From Phytophthora quininea (Eukaryota > Oomycota > Peronosporomycetes > Peronosporales > Peronosporaceae), in assembly GCA_011947345.1 (NCBI GenBank), contig JAAVTG010000618.1:62001-126000 (forward strand): a stretch of DNA of 64,000 nucleotides, read 5' to 3'. The translations under genes and the position numbers were made by a program. Positions 31,601 to 42,403 of this stretch are shown here, in pieces. Under the pieces are notes generated by a model. That model worked only from the letters and a program-made list of their open reading frames with translations, was not told the origin of the DNA and searched no databases. The stretch's first letter is position 1, and the number at the start of each line of letters is the position of its first letter.

Positions 31601-33420
31601 TGCACTTGTCTTTCTCTTACTGTTCTGTGTTGAACATAGTAAGCTCCATTTACAGCTCTAGCAACGAATACTAACTCTCGGTTATAGAGTACAAATTTGA
31701 AGTCGCCCGATAGAGACTCTATAATTCGATACCCACTTCTTTTTAACCAGTACTCGCTCACAAGGTTAGATTTCGCGTTTGGGACTAGCGCGATATTTTC
31801 GAAAAGAAACGGTTTTATGCCCTTTGGGCTACTCAAATACAATTTCACAGTACCAATGCGTGTATTGTTATGTTTAGACCCTTCTGCAAATGTAAACATG
31901 TATCCATTGTCGGGTCTGCTCTCTACGAGCTTGCTTGCTTCACTTGTAAGCCCTAAGCCGCATCCTGAGTCCAGAACCCACGAATCAGATGTCAGTTGAT
32001 CGGTTTGACTCAAAAGGGTAGGGTATAAAGATCTTACCGTGTCCTCCAGCTCCATGGCTGCCTTTTCGAATTCGTCAGCGGTATCAGCAATCGCTTGATC
32101 ACCATCCGCGAGGGGCTGTCCTGTCTCGACTGTCCCGGCATTAGCCGACACGGCGTTAGCCACCACAGCGTTGGTCGCTACGTCGAAAGATCCCACTGGA
32201 TCGTCGGTGTCCATTGGCTCGAAATCCGAAAGATCGGATCCGGGAGACAGCAAATCGTCAAAGCCGGAAGGTGGTGGCGAGATTGAAACAGCTGGGCTCG
32301 CTGGTTGCTCTGCGAGGGCCGCTTTGCAAGGCACTTCTTGCGGCAGGCATTCAGCGAGCGGGATCTCGCGCCTCGCCTTGGCTTTTCCCTTGCCTTTGCC
32401 GGTCATCTTCGGCGCTGGCTGGGCCTGCACTTGCACCTTCTTCGTGCTTGGGTAGTTCCAGATGTTCCGGCGATAGACGTGAGCATCACGATCCATCCTC
32501 CTCTTAATGCAGGCAACCTTAAAGTGAGGGCCGATCCCCTGCAGATCATTGTGCACTCCCGCACAATAGTGACACTTCATGTGTCCCAAGTTGTGATGGT
32601 CATCACGGCCAAAAGCAGACGAGGCTTTTCTCTTGCCAAGTGCTGATGCGCGTGGTGCATGCAGCGCAGTAGGCGGTCGCGCCTGCACGTGGTTCACTGG
32701 AACATCAGTTCCCAAAGCCAGAATCTCTGCCTTGCTCTTGTTGCCAAAGATGGCACACAACTTGGCTTCGACCTTCTCCACGGTAAACTCTTCGAGCTTG
32801 AAGGTAATGGCCGATCCCCAGAGGTGTGCCGGCAGCACAGCCAGAATCTTGATCAGCATGAGCTGAGACGTGATCATGCCGACTCCTAGCGCATCAGTCG
32901 AGTTGCGGTTGACCTGTCCACGAGCCACGTTAAGGCGGTAGAAAAGCTCGCTCAGATTCTTGAAGTCCGAGTTCACAACTTCCTCGAATCTCGTCACGAG
33001 CTGTACCACGCCGGACGCCGTGTTCAAGCCGTATCGACGCTCGACAGCGCTCCAAATCACGTGCACCGGCTCCTTCATACGCTTTTCGTCGCCTTTGAAT
33101 CCCGCAGGCAGCATCTCCACGAACAGCCGCTTGATGTACGGCGCCTACTGTTGCAGAAAGGCTTCGTGAAGGCGATGAGTCCGCTTCGCCTTGTCGCTTG
33201 CCTTGGCGTCCAGTTCCGCCAGCACCGGCTGACTCACCAGCAAATCCTCGTAACGGCTCGCCGGCTCGCCTCGCCCCGCCGTGAGCTCTTCGACAACACG
33301 CTGGTCGGAAAGCGCCTTCAAGTGGATCAGGAACTTGTCCTTCCACGCCGCGAAATGGTGCGGGTTCCCGTCCTACTTCAGCGACTCGACAGAGCTCTTG
33401 TCAATGCTAGACTTGTTCAT
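28675..33420 (-). pseudogene. Copia gag-pol polyprotein, disrupted
   Basis: Gag ATG at 33420 (MNKSSIDKSSVESLK). In-frame TAG codons at 33373-33375 and 33145-33147 (the second at a position where Trp fits). Gag region with a CHYC...H...C knuckle (about 32580); protease WVLDSGCGLGLTSEAS; integrase with HVKLGHLNRDM, CTTCAEMKKK, HMDTNGPMK (Asp), IRSDGGTEFVN (Asp) and YSPEENGAAER (Glu). A frameshift near 30800 leads to RT (FKARLVAQGNYQ, HQMDVHTAFLNG, VVVYVDDLTIM) and RNase H (YTDASFASQ, STAEAELIALSEG); another near 28950 leads to CDSNAAISIARNP and TADILTKALP. All catalytic motifs are intact despite the lesions. Confidence 0.9.
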
Positions 33421-33431
33421 CGTACTTGAAA

Positions 33432-33769
33432 TGTTGGAATGAACCTGGTAGGACAGTGTATGATCTCAATACAGTGTATTTAGTCTTTATCTCTCTATCT
33501 AATGCCTATGCTCAAGACGTGCTCAGTCTGAGGCAAAGAGGAAGTGAGGACGACCTCGGACTGCGTCCTCGGCGTCTCACCCTCTATTGCCTTCGGTCCT
33601 CATCGCACCATTGATTGGCAGGGATCTCTCTACCTTATCCGGCAGCTGTGCTCCGGATATCCCCTTGTACTTGCTACTCAAAATATATCGCTTTAACAAG
33701 GATTCAAATTCATTGGTCTTTTCTGCTCTTTGGCTGTCAGGCTACTGCCTGGATGACCTCTACTCAACA
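33432..33769 (-). repeat. Copia 5' LTR
   Basis: 338 bp; the gag ATG lies only 11 nt inside it on the minus strand, leaving almost no leader and no obvious initiator-Met primer-binding site. Confidence 0.92.
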
Positions 33770-35173
33770 GTCAGAAGCTGGGGGAAATACTACACAAAAA
33801 TTGTGTGTCTAGTGACGACTTCTCCGTCACCAGAGAGCTTTCCTACGTCGAGGACTCACTGTAACAAGGAGACGCAGACGTTGCTTTGCTGTGCATTGTG
33901 GGATGCTGTGTTGAGGAAACCACTGTATGGAACGACGAAGGCAGTAGTTGATAACGTGGCTGGACGGCTGATGGGGGTATTTCTGCATTGGATGGCTGCT
34001 GCCATGCGAGGATATGAAGTTGCGTATATTGCGAACGTGGCTGCTCCGTTTCGAGCGCATATTGCATCGCTAGAAGAGAAGAACGCCTCGTTCATTTTGG
34101 GTGCACTGGTGACGTTTGCGAACGCTGAGATGGATATGTCGATAATTGCGAAGAAACCTGCAGCAGTGGCTATCACTGTGTTGACTCTCAGCGCGCTGAC
34201 GCCAACTCATCGCGAACCAAGTGTGGAGAAGTATTTCGAGTCGCTCCGTACTGCGCTCGTTGACGAGCTAGCAAATGGGTCGTACCCTCAGGCGCATACT
34301 CCGTCTTGCATCGCTGCTGTGGCGTTCGGGCTTGTTGGTCTTGAAGATGCAAATACTTTGGGTGTCCAGAGGACAGGAGTTGCTGCTCTCCTGCACCAGT
34401 TTGCGCTGCTGCGGCTTGTCAATTTGCCTCTGCATTCGCCACGGTTAAATCCATGCGATGACACCAAGTTAAAGGAGTACCAAGCACATGTCCGTCAGGA
34501 TTTACAGGCGTTGCTGCAGGATCCATCTTCGATGGTCTTACGTGAGCTGTCCATTCGCATGATAGAAGCATGCGTCGAAGAAATGGTGGGGTTTTATCAT
34601 AGTTCGCTCAAAGCAACCCTCTCGCTTGTGGCAGCTGCTCAGTCGGTTCTTCCTGACGAATTGTTTCGTCCGAACTTACTCAAGAAACTAAATGGTCAAA
34701 GGGAAGGCTCTGCGGAGAGCAATTCGCCATCAGAAACGGTGGCGTTTGTTAAACGCTTTTATGGAACTGTCGCTCCAATCCTAGAGGTCTTGTCGACAGA
34801 ATACGTCATTGGAGCGTTTCTCGCGCTTTCACGACTCGAGTTCGCGCGCGAGATCTGTGCATCTCCTGCGATGAATGCCTCAATGCAAAGTGTCACCGAG
34901 CGACTCGAACAGACTATCGAGCAGTCGCCAGAGACGGTTTTTTCTGCCATCTTTCGTTCGTTGGCGATGCAATCGACAGTTGCCAATGTGGACATCCCAT
35001 CCGAAGTGGACATTATTGCTGGTTGCCAGGCACTTGCCCTGGGGCTTGTTGTTCAGCGGAAGCTGCGGGTGTTGTTGTTTCAGTGCGCCTCGCTAGTCGA
35101 TGATGCTCTAGCTGTAGTGTTCTCCGGCCTGTTCAACGTGTTTGAGCCAGTCGATGGTGATGAAATGATTTGA

Positions 35174-35826
35174 TGAACTACTGTAGTTAGCGGATTCTCT
35201 CGTCTGGAAGGAATAACGATTGCGCGTGTACTTGACGATGCAAAATGGAAAGTGATCATGTTAGTTAAGACTTCTTGCTACTCGCTAGCCTATGAGCTAT
35301 TCGAGAACACTCGAAGCCTCACCACACAAATCCTCTGCTGTGCGAGTTGCTGCTGTCCTGTCCGTGCAGATTGTAGCAAATCGTCTTCTAGAACTTCGAC
35401 AGAAGGTGCTGCTTAGACAATCTATCTAATCAAGAATCCATTCGCAGAATTCAGCTAAACTCGCGGCATCCAAATATTCTGTGGCCGTTCTGTAATGTGG
35501 CCGGCAACAGGTTTAGTAGTGCAGGCGATGAAGTGACGACCATCGTTGGAGCTGCGGTGTGTGACGATGGCCGGGCGCCGGCCGACACGCCAGTCACGGG
35601 GAACGCGAAACCGACGCGCAACAGCCGCAGATTCGGACACGAGTAGTCGTCGATGGAAGGATCGCACCGCCGGAATCCAGTTGACGAAAGGGCGTGAAGT
35701 GTGAGCGTCTAAGGCGGAGAGCAGCAGCCTTGAATTTGCGCGGAGGCGAGCAGGGAGTGGCAGGACGCAAGCGAAGAGCAGCGGTGGACGACGACGAAGA
35801 GCAGCAGGAGTGGCACCATCAGCCAC
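35174..35826. other. Intergenic, no gene supported
   Basis: Follows the stop of the split gene. An Arg/Pro-rich minus-strand ORF (35455-35850) has no domain and looks compositional. Nothing else recognised. Confidence 0.45.
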
Positions 35827-36005
35827 TGAATTCACGTTGAGGATCGGCAACCGTGTCGAGTTAACGTTGAGGACCAGCAGTACTTACTGTTGAGTTCACG
35901 TTAGGCCCGGTAGTTGCTGAGGTCACGTTGGAGGGCCAGCAGTGCTTTACTGTTGAGTTCAAGCTGAAGGACCAGCGATTCACTCGCTGAGTTCACGTGT
36001 TGGAA
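35827..36005. repeat. Degenerate tandem repeat, about 30-36 bp units
   Basis: Six units begin GAGTTCACGTTGAGG or a close variant (GAATTCACGTTGAGG, GAGTTAACGTTGAGG, GAGTTCACGTTAGGC, GAGGTCACGTTGGAGG, GAGTTCAAGCTGAAGG, GAGTTCACGTGTTGG), each followed by CCAGCAGT-like sequence and TTACTGTT. Non-coding; perhaps part of a transposon leader. Confidence 0.65.
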
Positions 36006-36270
36006 GCGAAGTTGAAGTCGACTGTGGAGGTCGGGCACCCAGGGCGGTAGGAGGTGGCAGCAGTGCACGAAGGACGTTGACGTTAATATAAATTGGTGGC
36101 AACACCGGCGCACGGGCTGCAAGTTGAGTCTCTGTCTGCCAGTAAGGAGTACAGGTGAATTGATCGTGTTGCTTAAGAGGAAGAGACGAACCCCGTCGGA
36201 GCTGACGCGCGTTCAGCACTTGAGCTGCGGCTACCCAAGAGCAGGGTTGCAGCAAGAGCTCGTTACAGTT

Positions 36271-37190
36271 CTAAAGGAATGTCCTTCGGAGGATCAAACC
36301 CCAATTGCGGACTAGTTCTGCAATCGCTGAGGAATCGCAATGAAGATCCGTCGCATGCTGGTAAATGAATTGGAAGTGCTTCTTAAAGGAACATTGCAGA
36401 TTAGCAACTTTAGGCATTTCTGCCTCCGTCTCACGGAAATGAATGTCGTTTCGCAATCTCCATGTGGCGTGGAAAACAATAGCAGTTTGCACTTTCCAAA
36501 GAAGCAGCTATTCTTTTGCTTCTCTCTCCATCTTGTGCGGATATCTTGGAAAAAGCAACAGCCACCTTAGAGATGGTCGGAAGACTGATGACCTCGAAGC
36601 CCACAAATGGCGCCACATTTCTTTCAAGATTGGGCACGTATAAAAGCAGTGCTCAACTGTTTCGATAGCTTGACACGTAGGACGAACACATTGTTGAGTG
36701 TTTGGGTCCAGTGATCTTAGAAGGTAAAGCCGCGAGCCCACAGTCAAATCACCGAAGTACAGATGCAGCGTTACGTCATGGACCACAGGTAGGAGAAACC
36801 CACGAAGTGATAGGAAGCTCGACAATGTTTGACGAACGCGTTGGCTAGGGCACCCTAAATCTTCCATCGGACGATGAACCATATCTGGTACTTTTTGAAG
36901 GAGTTTTGTCCAGTCTTGAAGTCGCAAGTATGGGAAGAAGCGCGGTTTTGGCTCAGTTGGAACCAATCCATTAATTTTTACTCCAAATACTGGTGGTGTG
37001 TTTGAAATTGCTACAACTCGGACACCCCAGTTTCAGGATGCGGTAGAACACGATAAAAAATGCGTCAACTGATGATAAAGCCGAAATATATCATGCAGAA
37101 CAATTTGGGATGAAACACTGAACATATTCTAGTGAGAAATGTAGTGGACGACGGCCAACAGCGATTACCATCCAGGAAGTCTGCAAAACA
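36271..37190 (-). pseudogene. LINE (non-LTR) reverse-transcriptase C-terminal fragment
   Basis: Zinc-binding RT-associated motif at about 36640-36760: CVRPTCQAIETVEHCFYTCP followed by LKEMWRHLW, the zf-RVT pattern C-x4-C-x7-H-x4-C. Downstream, frame-shifted, is FHATWRLRNDIHF, the W-x-x-RN pattern typical near the end of these proteins. Upstream sequence to about 37190 (NTPPVFGVKING) continues the same product in broken frames. The RT and endonuclease domains are absent, consistent with the wrong end being lost or later deletion. Confidence 0.7.
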
Positions 37191-37196
37191 CCAAAA

Positions 37197-37930
37197 TTGG
37201 TGTTCTGCAAGTGCGCGGTAGCGTTTGAGATCGGTCCACTGTGGGTCCGGTCCATTGAGGTCCTGGCACGTGTTCCAAATTCCGAAAAGCCATATGTTTC
37301 TTCAGAGCGGATTACTGGTCAGCACGGTTTCGAGTTCTGTTATGCCTTGCCGTGCACAACAACAGTGTCAGAAACGATAACAACCTGAAAGTGAAGAATG
37401 GCGCGGCAGGCATGTCAACAACTTTGTGCCCGACCCCAACAACCAGGAGGAGACGTTTGAGTTGCTGAAGCTCATCAATGACTTGCTGTTACGAGTTCAA
37501 TCCTGTGTTTATGGGCTCTTCGGGTGTAGGTAAGACGACGCTGATGGACGTCATTCCTGGTCGTAAGACTGGCAAGTGGTGAACGGCTACGAAGCGACCG
37601 ACGGCGATATATATCGGGATACGGGCTACTGCGAGCAAATGGACGTGCATTCAGAGCCTGCAACTATCCGTGGAGAGTAAGTGGACGAGGCTATTGATTT
37701 TCTTGATTTTGAAGACATCGCCGACCAAGTTAGACCCATTATTCGCAGCAGGTCGCGGAAGCAGATGAAGCGCTCGACGATCGGCTTGAGCTTGCTGTTC
37801 AGCCCAGTGCCGTCATCCTGGGCAAGTCCACGAGTGGTCTGGACGCTCTTTTGGCCAAGATCGTCATGATGGCGCCCGCAAGCCGGTTGGCTAGACCCGA
37901 GAGGTCACGACGGCATCGGAGAGACTGTTA
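37197..37930 (+). pseudogene. PDR-type ABC transporter (ABCG) nucleotide-binding domain remnant
   Basis: Walker A region FMGSSGVGKTTLMDVIPGRKTG, then TGYCEQMDVHSE, a damaged DLLD-like stretch and, about 37770-37870, KRSTIG / AVQPSAVILGKSTSGLDALLAK, where LDEPTSGLDA has become LGKSTSGLDA. Order and wording match the second NBD of full-size pleiotropic-drug-resistance transporters. Many stops and shifts. Host-derived and dead. Confidence 0.65.
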
Positions 37931-38001
37931 CTGACCGACGTCGCCCGTAAAAGCAAGTGCTAGTAGAAAATGCAGAACTACGTGTATTAAAATAGGAACA
38001 A

Positions 38002-38870
38002 CTAATACTTGGGGTGTTTTCTGGACTTGTGCGTCCTCAAACTGCTTGCCTTGGTGTACGAAGGTTTGGGACACAACTCGCATAGGTACTCGCCCTTGCT
38101 AGAGCCTTCCAGCTTTCGCTTGAGTCTATTTGCCTGTCCTTTGGGGTTTTCCTGGCAGTAATACCGGTGCTTTCGAAGTGCAGGCCCCTTTTCCATCCTG
38201 ACCTTGCAAAACTGGCACATTCCGTGGGGTGGTAGAACATTCTGCACAATATCGGGGGTCCATTTGACACCCTCATATTGCATGTAACAGTGAACCCTGT
38301 AATTCTTCGTCTTGTAGGCCATTCCGTTGTGCACTAGATCACCTCGAAATAAAATACAAAACCCAGCAGGGATGTCGACCTGAGTGGCCTGCGAGGCTTC
38401 CTTCAATTCCATGCAGCCAACATAAACACGAAGACTGGTGCCGCTTTGAAGCGCGAACACCATGCTTCCCGGAACACGATCAGATTACAGTCGCCGGGTC
38501 TTCGCTAGGTCGTTTTCGCTGTAGTCTTGACGCGCCTCCTGCTCTCCTCCACCTGGCTCCGATAACATAAACGAGAACGCTCCTGGAATCCATCCTGGGT
38601 GCACCATGGATGTCAGCACTAGAAAAGCCTTCTTCAGCTCCCTCAACGACGACGACATTTTTTTTTCATCCACTCGAGACTGCAGGCGAAAGACGTCATC
38701 ACCCTGGCCCACCTTGTTGAAAACGCCGGTGTACGTTAGCTGTTTAGCCTCTTTGAGTAGCTCTGGAACTACCCTTTCCGGTAACCCGAGCCCCGCGGTG
38801 ATGAATCCATGGGGAGCAGAGGACCGAAGCGCTCAGACGCCTGCATGCTTTCGTGCGGATTTTGGAAAGT
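38002..38870 (-). pseudogene. Zinc-finger protein with possible dioxygenase/cupin-like domain, one internal stop
   Basis: Reading leftwards: GFITAGLGLPERVVPELLKE, MVHPGWIPGAFSFMLSEPGG, then an in-frame TAA (about 38485), then FALQSGTSLRVYVGC, ILFRGDLVHNGMAY and NYRVHCYMQY, which look like a double-stranded beta-helix with LFRGDLVH. Two C-terminal fingers follow: CQFCKVRMEKGPALRKHRYYC and YLCELCPKP with RTHKSRKH. The likely metal position before the stop reads QDY where HxD would be expected. I infer a DNA-associated 2OG-oxygenase-like protein, probably transposon linked, but cannot confirm the family. Confidence 0.5.
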
Positions 38871-38934
38871 GAAAGCCAGTTTGTGTTAGCAAGGTTTTTT
38901 TAGAGATGAGGTTTTACGTAGCTGAACCGGCACT

Positions 38935-39065
38935 GGAACCGGGAACGCCTTGTGAAGCGGGAACGGCGCTTGTGGCGGGAACGGCGCTTGTAGCAGGAAC
39001 GCCTTGTGAAGCGGAAACGCGTTTAGATGCGGGAATGCTATGTGTAGTGGGAATGCAATTGGCAT
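38935..39065. repeat. Minisatellite, about 18-bp unit
   Basis: Seven imperfect units of GCGGGAACGGCGCTTGTG / GCGGGAACGCCTTGTGAA with the last two decayed. In one frame (minus) it reads as FPLHKAFP-type repeats, but the flanks show no gene. Confidence 0.7.
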
Positions 39066-39289
39066 AGGAAAATCTGTAATTGTCATAGACAAAAATTTTA
39101 ACGATACGAGATTTGCCGTCCTAGAGAATACCTTACTGACCTGCTTGATTATACTGTTGGATTTTCCGACACATATGTGTCTCGGCATAATTATATCTTG
39201 TGCATTCACCTCCAAATAATGTATCAGCCTTAAAAGTTGGCTGTGCGTTCTAATGCCAAAGGACAATTAGATTGAGTTAGCTTTGATGT

Positions 39290-40129
39290 GTGCTTGCATT
39301 TTCCGATTTCCAGGGGACGACTATCTTGAAAGCACACGCAGCAGTTTGGCTCTTTGCAATGAAGCACGGGGATAAGTTTGCACGCACCTATCCTGAACAC
39401 AGATATTTTCTACACGACGAAGAGAAAAGTGATGCCGACAGTAAATGGCTTCGTGGGCGAGGTGGACAACGCCTGCGGAGATTGTGGCTGGTCCTGTCAA
39501 ATTTCACCCGACAAGAGCTGATGCAGGCGACCCCCGATCCACAATTTCCTGAGACTACTACGGAAATCTGGGACGACAGATTCAGACATGCTATGCGACC
39601 AAGTAGACCCAGTTGTTCGTCAACTGGCAAGGACATCATCACCCAGCTTCAACTGACACAGCGAGAGCATATCTTAGCAAAACTATCAGCGGACCGGGCT
39701 CATTATTACGATGTACGCTGCACTGAAGAACTCCTTCGCTTAAGCACGGCATACAATCAAGGCAACTTAACGGGGTGCATCGTGTCGACAGTTGTCAGCG
39801 TTCAGAATGCAGTCTACCTTGCTTTTTCGCGAGACCGGTGCAACTCTCGCGAGGAAGCGTTCGCAGCGGTAGGCAAGCGTCTTTCAGACGTGCTCGCTAG
39901 TGCTCTGGGCACGACAAAATTTCCTCCTGAGCCCTTGTACGACAGTGACGCTCCATCGCCAGAATTTGTAGCAGCTCGTATTTTACAGGCACTAGACAGG
40001 TACACGAAGAGCGTTGAATGTGCTCGAGCGACGTTGCTGCAAGATGGCGACGAGATTACAGATCCATATTCTTCTATACTTCATCGGAAGCATGGATATT
40101 TCGGGAAGCCGGAATCGTGCAGGGTTTAG
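39290..40129 (+). CDS. Hypothetical protein, possible C-terminal exon
   Basis: Open for 279 codons but opens with GTG; the first in-frame ATG is 39359 (MKHGDKFARTYPEHRYFLHD). A TTTCCAG acceptor-like site at about 39307-39313 suggests an exon. Mostly helical; segments LRRLWLVLSNFTRQELM, ITQLQLTQREHILAKLSADR and AVGKRLSDVLASAL. No known domain recognised. It ends 119 bp before the convergent MULE transposase. Length and lack of stops argue for real or recently active coding. Confidence 0.45.
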   Translation: MLAFSDFQGTTILKAHAAVWLFAMKHGDKFARTYPEHRYFLHDEEKSDADSKWLRGRGGQRLRRLWLVLSNFTRQELMQATPDPQFPETTTEIWDDRFRHAMRPSRPSCSSTGKDIITQLQLTQREHILAKLSADRAHYYDVRCTEELLRLSTAYNQGNLTGCIVSTVVSVQNAVYLAFSRDRCNSREEAFAAVGKRLSDVLASALGTTKFPPEPLYDSDAPSPEFVAARILQALDRYTKSVECARATLLQDGDEITDPYSSILHRKHGYFGKPESCRV

Positions 40130-40247
40130 ATAACGAGGAGGTGTTTGAATGGCAGACGGAAAGCATAATTTCATGCATTTATTTTTTCTTTTGCCAGTTT
40201 AACACGTCTGTTCAATATTTCTTTATACCCGCCTAGTTAGTAATTAA

Positions 40248-42403
40248 TCAATCAGCAGAGGCGTCGTAGAAATCATTGCTTTCATCAATACGGCCGAAAT
40301 CTTCCATTTGTACCACCGGTTCGGTGTTATGCCGAGGAATTACGATAGTTCGAAGATCCCGTCGAAGAATAGCACCTCCAGGTTCATCGCTAGAGTCGCT
40401 GTCTCCAATATCTGAGGCTTCGTCAGAGCTCGAAGCGCATTCTGGTAATTCCACAGCTTTTTGTAGTGGAATTGGAAGGCGTGCTGGCGCATTCGCTCTT
40501 CCAACTTCGATATCTGCGATGAGGTGCGCATGGCGTCTCGCTGATTTTTAAGTCAACCTCAAACTCCGTTAGATTAGGATGCGGCTTTGGAAAGGCAGAA
40601 TTCATCTCCTATTAAAATGCTCCAAGGGATTGTTGGTGCGGATGACTGCGGTTTTTGTAAGCGGTTCCACGTTCCACAGCAACGGAGGAAATTTGATAAC
40701 TCAGGTTCTCGAAACATATAGCCAAAAGCGCTTCCACTTTTCTTGGGAAACTGCAATATTCCCTTCCACACAATCAGCTGCAATCTTATTTTTCACCCAT
40801 TCCACTCCTTGCTTTTTAACTTTGGTTTGTGGAATAACAGTGAGCATGTCTAGAACCCCACGTTTCATTGCTACTTTGCACAGAGGTTCAGAAATCGCAT
40901 ATTCTTTCATTTTGCGGCGACATGCCTGCTTGAAATGAAACAAGCAGCCAATAATCGTTGCGCTAGGAAAGTGATCTCAAAGCGCCCTGATTAATCCAGC
41001 TTCGAAGTCACAGTAGATATGCTCAGGGTCCATTGCGTATTCAGTTGCATCGAGAACCAGACGAACTGCGTGGAAATATGTGCCATATTTCTTTGACGTG
41101 CACAAAACGAAAGCTGCAGGGTAATGAGCACGTAGGCCGATCGTAAGTAGTGAATATAACGCACTGTGTAAACTTGGGAGGTACGCATCGAAATGTGCCA
41201 TCGATGAAAACATCAGTCTTCTTGTGCTTGAGCATATTCAACAAAACCGGGCGAGCCCAGCCAAGTAATCGTTGTCGAAATTTACTTTTTGTCATAGTAG
41301 GAATAATGAAAGAGCAGGAAATTGGTTTGTGAGGGGTTCCATCGTCATTAAGAGCCTACGACCATGGAGAAACTTCGATTTGACCATACACAGATCCTCC
41401 AAATTCCTCTGTTCTAGTACGATTCACACGGCGTTTAACTTCTTCCATGGGCAATCCCGAAAATGCCACAGTCGTGTCATTATCGCCGTAAAAGCGAGCA
41501 CGGATAGAATCCCAAATTTCGTTACTGTTGGCAGAAGTAGTTATCGCCAAGCAATCTACCTCTCGCTTCATTTCTTCAGCAACGTTGCTTTCTGTTCTGC
41601 GGGTTTGAGAGATGTCGGGAACTGCTGAACGACCACACGTGTGAGGCACAAATTTTGTGTAAAGTTCATACTCTCGTAAATATTCACATCGCTCCTTGCA
41701 TTTGCCACTTCGGTAGTGACTGCAGCGGTAGTATATTTTGGTGTTTGCCTTGTCTCTATTGTGTTCTGTGTACTTGTAGACGCTGATCCACTTAGTAGTC
41801 TTCTCTTGTTGTCCTGACGACGAAGTAGGGAGACTTTTCACTATTTGTGTCGAGTGAGAGGAAGGAATATTCGCTGAAGCTGCGTTCGTAATATCAATAT
41901 CACTACTTTCAATGCTTGCTTAGCCATTGAACCGGAAATCAATATCCCCATCAAATTCACTACAAACATCTTCACGTGATGCAGTTACTACTGCGATTGA
42001 ATCTTGTTCTGTATATGTGTCCTCATCAACAACCGGGTTCAACAAGTCTCCTAGTGAGTGTGAACGGCCTCCGACAACAGGACGGGATTCAGCAATTGTA
42101 TCGACAATGGTAGAAGAGCCCATGGCAAGAGACCAGGAGGGAGCTGACACAATTTCCGCTATAACAATACGATTAAAACAAATCATTAAGACAGAAAAGC
42201 CTTACCAGCAGTAGGCGATGTTTCTGCTTGTCTGGCATCTAGTTATTCGCTGAGTTTCTCGGGAACCCTGGCTGTACTTCGTAGGCAGTCGCAAGGAACT
42301 AGCCTTCCTTTTCATCTTGTAGAGTGTATGATCTAAATGAAGCCTTTTCGCCAGAGCTGTTACAAAACGAACAGGTTGCTTTTATATTTCTCTTCTTACT
42401 CAT
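40248..42403 (-). pseudogene. Mutator-like (MULE) transposase, frameshifted
   Basis: ATG at 42403 opens KKRNIKATCSFCNSSGEKAS. Through frameshifts it reaches a FLYWCH/WRKY-like finger (YYRCSHYRSGKCKERCEY, then FVPHTCG), the MULE catalytic region TDVFIDGTFRCVPPKFTQCV (first Asp), HIYCDFEAGLIRAL (second Asp), FHFKQACRRKM, then WKRFWLYVSRTW-like and an acidic C-terminus (SDEASDIGDSDSSDE). An in-frame TAA near 41923 and at least four shifts make this copy dead. A probable intron with GTAAGG...TTATAG lies near 42165-42210. Confidence 0.78.

Larger units (their letters stand above)
28331..33769 (-). mobile_element. Copia-type LTR retrotransposon, full length, 5439 bp
   Basis: Two 338-bp LTRs (28331-28668 and 33432-33769), element running right to left, flanked by gtcag duplications. 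In element orientation the LTR starts TGTTGAGTAGAGG and ends CATTCCAACA. Domain order protease-integrase-RT-RNase H is Copia (Ty1) order. A purine stretch AGTGGGAG lies directly before the 3' LTR. The LTRs differ at only two visible positions, so the insertion is recent, yet gag-pol has two stops and at least two frameshifts. It interrupts the gene at 27919-35173. Confidence 0.93.
27919..35173 (+). pseudogene. Unrecognised conserved-looking gene split by a Copia element
   Basis: N-terminal piece 27919-28330 (helical, METLSALRVLQ-like, LTEATKVFSYWRGEHLKKAL, FWLLWVELGCSVEALKV). C-terminal piece 33775-35173 is a long helical protein (LLCCALWDAVLRKPLYG, MGVFLHWMAAAMRGYEV, VLRELSIRMIEACVEEMVGF, VTERLEQTIEQSPETVF). 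The two meet at the 5-bp duplication gtcag (28326-28330 / 33770-33774): removing the Copia gives ...KVSEAGG and then one more frameshift is needed within about 50 bp. Together about 600 residues, all alpha-helical, no signal peptide or catalytic motif seen. I do not recognise the family. The segment 33587-33769 of the long ORF is LTR, not gene. Confidence 0.65.

Noticed and set aside
33587..33769. N-terminal 61 codons of the 528-codon ORF
   Set aside because: These bases are the Copia LTR, identical to 28486-28668; the host gene part begins after the gtcag duplication.
35455..35850. 131-codon minus-strand Arg-rich ORF
   Set aside because: No domain, compositional bias only, overlaps the start of the tandem-repeat zone.
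35827..39065. CRISPR-like reading of the two tandem repeats
   Set aside because: Units are degenerate, contiguous without unique spacers, and the genome is eukaryotic.
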